Source: Pseudomonas fluorescens (GTDB lineage: Bacteria > Pseudomonadota > Gammaproteobacteria > Pseudomonadales > Pseudomonadaceae). From it: a stretch of 64,000 nucleotides of DNA. The translations under genes were made by a program, and so were the position numbers. Positions 44,755 to 51,125 of the stretch are shown here, one piece after another. The notes below the pieces were generated by a model. It was not told the DNA's origin. It was given only the letters and a program-made list of their open reading frames with translations, and did no database searches. The stretch covers positions 287,220 through 351,219 of the forward strand of contig NZ_JSAK01000008.1 of assembly GCF_000802965.1 (NCBI RefSeq). The letters run 5' to 3'. Each line of letters starts with the position of its first letter. Within the stretch, counting starts at the first letter, position 1.

Positions 44755-45984
44755 ATGAGCAAGACTTCTCTCGATAAGAGCAAGATCAAGTTCCTTCTTC
44801 TCGAAGGCGTCCACCAATCGGCTGTCGACGTCCTCAAGGCGGCGGGCTACACCAGCATCGAGTACCTCACGGGTTCTCTGCCGGAAGCCCAGCTCAAGGA
44901 AAAGATCGCTGATGCTCACTTCATCGGCATTCGCTCCCGCACTCAACTGACCGAAGAGATCTTCGATCACGCGAAGAAGCTGGTGGCTGTCGGCTGTTTC
45001 TGCATCGGCACCAACCAGGTCGACCTGAGTGCGGCTCGCGAGCGCGGCATCGCCGTGTTCAACGCCCCGTACTCCAACACGCGCTCCGTTGCCGAGCTGG
45101 TACTGGCCGAAGCGATCCTGTTGCTGCGCGGCATCCCTGAGAAGAACGCTTCCTGCCACCGTGGCGGCTGGATCAAGAGCGCGGCCAACTCCTTCGAAAT
45201 CCGTGGCAAGAAGCTGGGCATCGTCGGCTACGGCTCGATCGGTACTCAACTGTCGGTCCTGGCTGAAGGCCTGGGAATGCAGGTGTACTTCTACGACACC
45301 GTGACCAAGCTGCCACTGGGTAACGCCACCCAGGTCGGCAACCTGCACGAGCTGCTGGGGATGTCCGACATCGTGACCCTGCACGTTCCGGAAACCGCTG
45401 CGACCCAGTGGATGATCGGCGAGAAAGAAATCCGCGCCATCAAGAAGGGCGGCATCCTGATCAACGCCGCACGCGGCACCGTGGTCGAGCTGGATCAGCT
45501 GGCTGCTGCGATCAAGGACAAGCACCTGATCGGCGCCGCCATCGACGTATTCCCGGTGGAGCCACGCTCCAACGACGAAGAGTTCGAGAGCCCGCTGCGT
45601 GGCCTGGACAACGTGATCCTGACTCCGCACATCGGTGGTTCCACCGCCGAGGCGCAGGCCAACATCGGTCTGGAAGTGGCGGAAAAACTGGTCAAGTACA
45701 GCGACAACGGTACTTCGGTATCGTCCGTGAACTTCCCGGAAGTGGCCCTGCCGGCTCACCCTGGCAAGCACCGCCTGTTGCACATCCACGAAAACATTCC
45801 GGGTGTGATGAGCGAGATCAACAAGGTCTTCGCCGAAAACGGCATCAACATTTCCGGTCAGTTCCTGCAGACCAACGAGAAAGTCGGCTACGTGGTTATC
45901 GACGTAGACGCCGAATACTCGGAACTGGCGCAAGAGAAGCTGCAACACGTCAACGGCACCATCCGTAGTCGCGTACTGTTCTAA
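44755..45984 (+). CDS. serA: D-3-phosphoglycerate dehydrogenase
   Basis: This 409-residue NAD-dependent enzyme oxidises 3-phosphoglycerate, the first step of serine synthesis, and can also reduce 2-oxoglutarate to D-2-hydroxyglutarate. The NAD fold motif is GIVGYGSIGTQLSVLAE. The active-site region INAARGTVVELDQ (Arg) and ILTPHIGGSTAEAQ (His) are intact. A C-terminal ACT domain (about 340-409, VMSEINKVFAENGINI) binds serine for feedback. It is divergent from the dehydrogenase that removes its D-2-hydroxyglutarate product. A strong terminator follows. Confidence 0.97.
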   Translation: MSKTSLDKSKIKFLLLEGVHQSAVDVLKAAGYTSIEYLTGSLPEAQLKEKIADAHFIGIRSRTQLTEEIFDHAKKLVAVGCFCIGTNQVDLSAARERGIAVFNAPYSNTRSVAELVLAEAILLLRGIPEKNASCHRGGWIKSAANSFEIRGKKLGIVGYGSIGTQLSVLAEGLGMQVYFYDTVTKLPLGNATQVGNLHELLGMSDIVTLHVPETAATQWMIGEKEIRAIKKGGILINAARGTVVELDQLAAAIKDKHLIGAAIDVFPVEPRSNDEEFESPLRGLDNVILTPHIGGSTAEAQANIGLEVAEKLVKYSDNGTSVSSVNFPEVALPAHPGKHRLLHIHENIPGVMSEINKVFAENGINISGQFLQTNEKVGYVVIDVDAEYSELAQEKLQHVNGTIRSRVLF

Positions 45985-46001
45985 GAGCAGAATGCAGCTG
46001 T

Positions 46002-46034
46002 AAAAAAGGGAGCCCCTCGGGGCTCCCTTTTTTT
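46002..46034 (+). terminator. Bidirectional terminator between serA and the DUF4399 gene
   Basis: The stem GGGAGCCC/GGGCTCCC (8-9 bp) has an A-run before it and a T-run after it, so it can stop transcription from both convergent genes. It overlaps the DUF4399 stop codon. It is the only convergent junction here without a REP doublet. Confidence 0.92.
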
Positions 46035-46458
46035 ATTTCACATTGACGGTGATCTTCTCGGAAACGATCGGCGGATCGAACGGCATGTGGCCGCTATCGC
46101 CCAACTCCAGTTGCAAGGTGTGCTTGCCCGGCGTGAGCTTTACTTCAGCCTGGGTCTGCGCCTTGCCGAAGTGCAAATGGTTGGCATCGTTCGGGATCGG
46201 CTGACCGGCCGCCGGCAGTTCGTCGACATCGATCAGCAAGTGATGGTGGCCGGTGTTCTTGGTGACATCACCCGCTGGCGCCAGCGCAATGTCCTTGACG
46301 GCGAATTTGACCACGACCGTTTGTGGAACCGTCGCCCCGTCCGCGGGAGAAACGATGTGTACTTCTGCACCTTTCGGGGCCGGTGTAGCCGCACTGGCCA
46401 GTACCGAAACGCCCATCAGCAGGCCAGCAAAAGCAGCACGTGACATAAAGGTTTTCAT
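46033..46458 (-). CDS. DUF4399 periplasmic protein
   Basis: This 141-residue protein has a signal peptide (MKTFMSRAAFAGLLMGVSVLA, cleavage near ASA) and one compact domain. The family motif is GHHHLLIDVDELP with NDANHLHFGKAQTQAEV. The His cluster HHH plus later HLHFG could bind metal. Function is unknown. It is divergent from the small amino-acid-binding-type protein; the gap holds two perfect dyads. The same neighbour pair occurs next to serA in other Pseudomonas. Confidence 0.85.
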   Translation of the reverse strand: MKTFMSRAAFAGLLMGVSVLASAATPAPKGAEVHIVSPADGATVPQTVVVKFAVKDIALAPAGDVTKNTGHHHLLIDVDELPAAGQPIPNDANHLHFGKAQTQAEVKLTPGKHTLQLELGDSGHMPFDPPIVSEKITVNVK

Positions 46459-46489
46459 TCTCTTCTCCAGTTTTTCCGTAAAATCCGCG

Positions 46490-46537
46490 TGACCATGACA
46501 ACTTCATGGTCAATCGTTGTCGAAGGCACTCGACAAC
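46490..46537. promoter_or_regulatory. Two tandem perfect dyads in the DUF4399 / binding-protein gap
   Basis: Dyad 1: TGACCATGA-CAACT-TCATGGTCA (46490-46512). Dyad 2: GTTGTCGA-AGGCAC-TCGACAAC (46516-46537). Centres are about 25 bases apart. The two arms differ in sequence, so two regulators, or an operator plus an RNA hairpin, are possible. Confidence 0.55.
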
Positions 46538-46592
46538 CATAGCAAAGCGAGCCTGATCCAGAGCGTCGCGATAATGAATTCAAGGAGTGACC

Positions 46593-47177
46593 ATGCGCTT
46601 TCTGCCTGGCCTGATCTGTCTGCTACCCCTTTTGAGCCCGTTGGCTCATGCCGAACTGATTGACGACGTGAACGACCGCGGCGAATTGCGCATTGCCATT
46701 GAGGCTAATACACCGCCCTTCAACTTCAAGAAAGACGAAAAGCTTGAAGGCTTCGAAGTTGAATTGGGTCAGCTGCTCGCCCAGGAGCTGGATGTGCGGG
46801 CCGACTTTGTCGTCACCGACGCCAGCGATCTGCTCAATGGAGTGGAAAGCGGCAAATACGACGTCGCCATCAATCACATTACACAGACCCCGGCGCTGAC
46901 GGATCGTTTCGACTTCAGCGAGCCTTACCTCAAGACCAACGCGCAATTGATCGCGCACAAAGAAGAACCACAATCCATTTTGCTGGTGCAGTCGCTGACG
47001 GAAGAAAAGCCCAAGGCAAACCCGGCCGTTGACCTGGCGATTCCGTTTCAGAAGGGAAATCCTGCGTTCCACGCCAGTCTGGAAAGTGCGCTGCAACGGA
47101 TCAAGACCGATGGCCGAATGGAAAAGCTGGTGGATAAGTGGTTCGGGGCGGACTCGGCTTCTCAGCTGAAACCTTGA
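46593..47177 (+). CDS. Short solute-binding protein, family 3-like
   Basis: This 194-residue periplasmic protein has a signal peptide (MRFLPGLICLLPLLSPLAHA). The mature N-terminus RGELRIAIEANTPPFNFKK and KYDVAINHITQTPALTDRFDFSEPY are lobe 1 of an amino-acid-type binding protein. It then jumps to the C-terminal SALQRIKTDGRMEKLVDKWFG, so about 50-60 residues of lobe 2 are missing compared with the usual 250. The frame is clean, so the short form looks intentional rather than broken. No transporter partner is adjacent. AAGGAG lies 5 bases before ATG 46593; an in-frame GTG at 46587 overlaps that RBS. Confidence 0.75.
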   Translation: MRFLPGLICLLPLLSPLAHAELIDDVNDRGELRIAIEANTPPFNFKKDEKLEGFEVELGQLLAQELDVRADFVVTDASDLLNGVESGKYDVAINHITQTPALTDRFDFSEPYLKTNAQLIAHKEEPQSILLVQSLTEEKPKANPAVDLAIPFQKGNPAFHASLESALQRIKTDGRMEKLVDKWFGADSASQLKP

Positions 47178-47192
47178 AACCGCCACCATCAA

Positions 47193-47284
47193 CTGTAGGA
47201 GCCGGCTTGCTGGCGATAGCGTTGTGACAATCAATATAAACGTTGAAAGTTGCACCGCGATCGCCAGCAAGCCGGCTCCTACAG
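47193..47284. repeat. REP doublet at a convergent junction
   Basis: CTGTAGGAGCCGGCTTGCTG and its inverse lie between the short binding-protein gene and the DUF523 gene. Confidence 0.9.
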
Positions 47285-47292
47285 GGGAGGTG

Positions 47293-47772
47293 TCAGTTTT
47301 GTAGAGCGGCGGCCGCTTCAGCCAGCTCCAACTCACTGAACACCTGCACCCCATGGCGCTCGAGCAGCGCCGCTGTCACGCCCTCGCCACTGACCTTCAC
47401 CCCACTGAACGTCCCGTCATAGGTCAGCAGATTGCCGCAGGATGGGCTGTTGGCCTTGAGCACCGCGATGCGGATGCCGTGCTGTCGTACCAGTTCCAGC
47501 GCCTGATAAGCCCCCGACAGAAACTGCGCGCTGACGTCTTCGCCCTCGGTCGTAATCACCTTCGCCTGACCATCAAGCACTTCAGCGCCCTGCCCGCCGG
47601 GAATCTCCGCAGCCGCCCGCGGTGTCGGCAAGCCACCGGCAACTTCAGGGCACAACGGCACCACTCGACCTTCATCAATCCAGGTCTGAAGCTGATCGAA
47701 CGGCCCGCTGGCCCCGCCGTCGTAACGTACGCGGTGGCCGAGCAGGCAGCGGCTTACCAGAATTTTCTGCAT
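47293..47772 (-). CDS. DUF523 protein (YbbK-like)
   Basis: This 159-residue cytoplasmic protein has the family's conserved Cys motifs: VSRCLLGHRVRYDGG near the N-terminus (Cys9), PLCPEVAGGL (Cys41) and LKANSPSCGN (Cys112). The Cys set suggests a redox or iron-sulfur role, but no function is established. It begins 2 bases after the stop codon of the preceding hydroxylase gene (47775-48407) on the same strand, so the two are co-transcribed. Confidence 0.85.
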   Translation of the reverse strand: MQKILVSRCLLGHRVRYDGGASGPFDQLQTWIDEGRVVPLCPEVAGGLPTPRAAAEIPGGQGAEVLDGQAKVITTEGEDVSAQFLSGAYQALELVRQHGIRIAVLKANSPSCGNLLTYDGTFSGVKVSGEGVTAALLERHGVQVFSELELAEAAAALQN

Positions 47773-47774
47773 GA

Positions 47775-48407
47775 TCAGAACGGCTCGTTGCCCCGACGCC
47801 GGAACCAGCCGGTCAATGACAGGCGTTCGCGGGTTGCGGGTAATACTTCGTGAGGGACCTCACCCGAGAGGAACACCACCAGGCATCCGCCGGTTGGCAC
47901 CACATCGTATTCCGCGCCTTCATTCAGGTACATGCGCAACTGACCACCGTGTTCAGGCAGCCAGGCGTCATTGAGGTAGACCACCGCCGACACCATGCGC
48001 CGGTCATCATCGCGAAACCGGTCGACGTGCTTGAGGTAGAACGCACCGGGCGGATACATCGCGAAATGGCTTTCGAAATCTTCCAGGCCCAGGAACAGAC
48101 CACGGTTCATCGCCTCGCGCAGGCTGTCCATCAACCCCAGATAGCTGTCGCAAGCCTCGACCTGCCCGGGCTCGAGCCACTGGATGTGATCGCCGCGAAT
48201 GCCCTCGCGAATCTCCGAGGACGGGCCACGCCCCACGGCCGCCGGGGCCAATTCACCTTCGGCAGCACGTTTACGGCACTCGGCCGCCAGCGCTCGGGTC
48301 AGATCCAGAGGAAGGAAAATATTCTGCTGTGACCAGCCGTTGGCAGCCAGGTCGTCGACGATTCGTAACAGCAGCGGGTGATCAGAAGGTATTTGCATGG
48401 CGCGCAT
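47775..48407 (-). CDS. 2-oxoglutarate/Fe(II) prolyl hydroxylase (PPHD-like)
   Basis: This 210-residue dioxygenase has iron ligands His127, Asp129 (YLKHVDRF) and His186 (GEVPHEVLP). The 2-oxoglutarate Arg195 is in RERLSLTGWF. It resembles PA0310, the Pseudomonas prolyl hydroxylase (PPHD) known to hydroxylate elongation factor Tu and related to human HIF hydroxylases. Gene context agrees. I kept the first ATG (48407), which has AGGAA 4-5 bases upstream; MQIPSDH nine bases downstream is possible. It is divergent from the DUF2059 gene. Confidence 0.85.
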   Translation of the reverse strand: MRAMQIPSDHPLLLRIVDDLAANGWSQQNIFLPLDLTRALAAECRKRAAEGELAPAAVGRGPSSEIREGIRGDHIQWLEPGQVEACDSYLGLMDSLREAMNRGLFLGLEDFESHFAMYPPGAFYLKHVDRFRDDDRRMVSAVVYLNDAWLPEHGGQLRMYLNEGAEYDVVPTGGCLVVFLSGEVPHEVLPATRERLSLTGWFRRRGNEPF

Positions 48408-48515
48408 AGTATTCCTGCGCCTGGAAATCCGACAGAGCCACGCAGCGGGTTGATACGAATTCTCGACAAGTCCCTATGCCACACGGAGAATAGTCGCCTG
48501 CTGACAGGAGTCCTT

Positions 48516-49268
48516 ATGCGCCGTTTGCTTTTCTCTCTGCTGATGTTCTGCGTTTTGCCCGCCTGGGCAGACGGCCACGACCAGTTGTACAAGGTCGCCG
48601 GCTGGCCGGAACAACGCGCGCATTTCAACGACGCCCTCTCGGCCGCCCAGCAACGCTACCAGGGCAGCCTGCCACCGGCGGTGTTCCAGGCATTGGTCGA
48701 CAACAGCAATCAGCGTTTCGACCCCAAGGCTGTAGACCAGCGTGCCGAAGCACAACTGCGCAAGAATCTTGCCGATCCGAAACCGGCACTGGCGTTTTTC
48801 CAATCCCCATTGGGCAAGAAAATCGTCGCCGCCGAATTGCTGGCGACCCGTCGCGATCAACTGGCGAAAAATGCCAAGGGCTTGCCGAAGATGGCGGCCA
48901 GCGACAGCCGCGTGCTGATCATCGGCCACCTTGCCCAGGCCCTGCCCGCTCGCGAGGCCGGCGCGGAAGTCAGCCTGGCGATTGCCGGTGTCGCCGCCGA
49001 CAGCCTGAGTTCAATGATCCCCGGCCTGCTCGGCGCCGGTCAGGCGCAAGGCATGTTGAACGGCCAGCGCCAGCGCTTGATGGAGCAGATCGGTAGCGAT
49101 CTGAACAACACGCTGCTGTATGTCTATCGTGATCTGTCGGACGAGGAGCTGGAAGAGTTCGCCACGTTTGCCGAGTCGGCCGAGGGCAAGGCGTATTACC
49201 AGGCGGCGCTGGCGGCGATTCGGGCGGGGTTGGCGGTCGGGCAGAGTACTTCCAACCTGACCCAGTGA
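48516..49268 (+). CDS. DUF2059 exported protein
   Basis: This 250-residue protein has a signal peptide (MRRLLFSLLMFCVLPAWA) and a mainly helical mature part. The ending DLSDEELEEFATFAESAEGKAYYQ is the DUF2059 domain (about 155-235). Periplasmic location is predicted; function is unknown. CAGGAG precedes the ATG at 48516. The upstream open frame starting with GTG overlaps the divergent hydroxylase gene and is spurious. It is convergent with the alpha/beta hydrolase gene. Confidence 0.82.
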   Translation: MRRLLFSLLMFCVLPAWADGHDQLYKVAGWPEQRAHFNDALSAAQQRYQGSLPPAVFQALVDNSNQRFDPKAVDQRAEAQLRKNLADPKPALAFFQSPLGKKIVAAELLATRRDQLAKNAKGLPKMAASDSRVLIIGHLAQALPAREAGAEVSLAIAGVAADSLSSMIPGLLGAGQAQGMLNGQRQRLMEQIGSDLNNTLLYVYRDLSDEELEEFATFAESAEGKAYYQAALAAIRAGLAVGQSTSNLTQ

Positions 49269-49288
49269 TTTGTGGCGCCTGATAAGTC

Positions 49289-49378
49289 GCCATCGCGGGC
49301 AAGCCCGCTCCCACAGGGCATGCGTCAATGTTGAGATTGCGCAAATCCTGTGGGAGCGGGCTTGCCCGCGATAGGGCC
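49289..49378. repeat. REP doublet, GGAGCGGGCTTGCCCGC family
   Basis: CATCGCGGGCAAGCCCGCTC and its inverse lie at the convergent DUF2059 / hydrolase junction. Confidence 0.9.
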
Positions 49379-49388
49379 ATAGGGGTCG

Positions 49389-50336
49389 CTAAAGATTCCG
49401 CCCCTTGATCCGCTTGGTCAAAAACCCGAAATACTCCCCCCGCAACACCAGCGCCTCATTCGCCAGATGATGCCGCCCCTCAGGCAGCATCAAAACCTGC
49501 GGCCGATCAAACTTGCCGCGCAACACCTCAAGGTTATGCTCCCAATCCACCGTCATGTCCGCCTGCCCCTGCACAATCAGCGGCCGCCGGGTGCTGACCG
49601 GCGCGGCCTCGACGCGTTTGATCCAGCGCGCCAACGCCCCCACCCAAGCCGTCGGTAACCGCAACGGTTGCAACGGATCGGCTTGCAGGAACGGCAAAAA
49701 ATCCGGGTCGTTGGAGTTCTCGCTGAAGCGCCGGGCGATGGCTTTGACGAAAGGCCTGAGCAGGTAGTAGCTCAATTGCGACCAGCCCCACGCTCGCGGT
49801 CGTACCAGCGGCGCCAACAAAATCACCTGGCCCTGGGCTGGACTGTTCGCCCCGGCATTGAGCACATGATCGATGACGATCGCCCCGCCCGTGCTCTGCC
49901 CGCACAAGTGCCACGGTTGCGGCAGGTCGAGGGATAACGCTTCAGTGAACAAGCCTTGCAACGTGTCCTGATACTCGGCGAAATCCTTGATGCTCGCCCG
50001 CTCGCCACTGGACAGACCATGCCCCGGCAAGTCGCAGGCAATCACCGCAAAACCCTGGTCCAGCGCCCACTCGATCACGTGCCGGTAGAGCCCGGTGTGA
50101 TCGTAGAAACCATGGAACACAAATAGCGTCGCCTTCACCCGCTCGGGCCACCAGACCTGGCTGACCACCTCATAACCGTCGACCTGAAATCGCCCCAGGC
50201 CACTGCGAACATTGCGAGACGAAAAATCCAGCCCATAAAAACGCTGATACGCCTGTGCTTCCGCTGACAACGGTTGCCCCTGCGCCAATGGCCGAAGGCT
50301 GGCGCGCAGATGATCAGGGTCGAAGGTGGCAGACAT
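49389..50336 (-). CDS. Alpha/beta hydrolase, monoacylglycerol lipase-like
   Basis: This 315-residue serine hydrolase has an oxyanion region FVFHGFYDHTGLY, a nucleophile Ser148 in CGQSTGG and a late His in PEGRHHLANE. A DLPGHGLSSG strand follows the first half. The layout matches Hydrolase_4/monoacylglycerol lipase proteins. Substrate is unknown, lipid esters being most likely. ATG 50336 (MSATFDPDHL) has GGA upstream; longer starts at 50384 or 50405 lack support. It is divergent from the thioredoxin-fold gene, with a gap of 96 bases. Confidence 0.84.
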   Translation of the reverse strand: MSATFDPDHLRASLRPLAQGQPLSAEAQAYQRFYGLDFSSRNVRSGLGRFQVDGYEVVSQVWWPERVKATLFVFHGFYDHTGLYRHVIEWALDQGFAVIACDLPGHGLSSGERASIKDFAEYQDTLQGLFTEALSLDLPQPWHLCGQSTGGAIVIDHVLNAGANSPAQGQVILLAPLVRPRAWGWSQLSYYLLRPFVKAIARRFSENSNDPDFLPFLQADPLQPLRLPTAWVGALARWIKRVEAAPVSTRRPLIVQGQADMTVDWEHNLEVLRGKFDRPQVLMLPEGRHHLANEALVLRGEYFGFLTKRIKGRNL

Positions 50337-50432
50337 GGACGATTCCAGAGCGCGAAACGGACTTAATGGATCTGCGATATTCATCTGTCGCGGCAAGCAT
50401 GGCAAGCTAGCCGACTTTCAAGGAGTGAACCC

Positions 50433-51014
50433 ATGCGCTCGCCCGTCCGATCCACCCTGTTTGTCAGCCTGCTCGCCTTGATATGCGTCGCGGTGCTGTG
50501 GGCGGCTTATGACTGGTTTCAAGGGCGCTATCTGCGGGCATTCAGTTCGCATACCGCGGTGTTCTCCGGCGACCCGCTGCGCCTGCCCGACACACTCGCC
50601 GGCCCCGGCGCCATCCGCCTCGTGCATTTCTGGGACCCGGCCTGTCCGTGCAACGTCGGCAATCAACAGCACCTCGGCGAGCTGGTCGAGGAGTACGGGC
50701 CGCAAGGCGTCGAGTTCTACTCGGTGCAAAAACCTGGCAGCCACGGCCAATTGCCGAGCACGTTGAGCAACCTGAAAACCATCACTGTCCTGCCCGGTTC
50801 CGAGCAAATCCCCGCCAGCCCGGCCGTGGCGATCTGGGATCGCAATGGCAAACTGGCCTACTTCGGACCGTACAGCGAAGGCCTCACCTGCAATTCGAGT
50901 AACAGTTTTATCGAACCAATACTGCAAGCGTTGAACGAGGGTCGTGAAGTGAGTGCCACGCACACACTGGCAGTGGGTTGTTACTGCGCTTGGCCGGTCG
51001 ATACGCCGGACTGA
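50433..51014 (+). CDS. DUF6436 membrane-anchored thioredoxin-fold protein
   Basis: This 193-residue protein has an N-terminal helix (about 8-27, anchor or uncleaved signal) and a thioredoxin-like domain. The usual CxxC is replaced by C71-P-C73 in FWDPACPCNVGNQQH. Two more Cys follow at 183 and 185 (VGCYCAW) and one at 153. The fold position of the CPC motif suggests redox activity at the periplasmic face, but a CxC pair is unusual. The partner is unknown; it lies 111 bases upstream of hacB on the same strand. Confidence 0.75.
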   Translation: MRSPVRSTLFVSLLALICVAVLWAAYDWFQGRYLRAFSSHTAVFSGDPLRLPDTLAGPGAIRLVHFWDPACPCNVGNQQHLGELVEEYGPQGVEFYSVQKPGSHGQLPSTLSNLKTITVLPGSEQIPASPAVAIWDRNGKLAYFGPYSEGLTCNSSNSFIEPILQALNEGREVSATHTLAVGCYCAWPVDTPD

Positions 51015-51125
51015 GGAAAAACCTCGCAATACGAATCCCTCCTACGGGCGATGGGCCAAATCGACCCGCCGTGTTAAACAGTGGCACCAGGGAACAGCTG
51101 CCACTTATAACAACAAGGAGTCACC

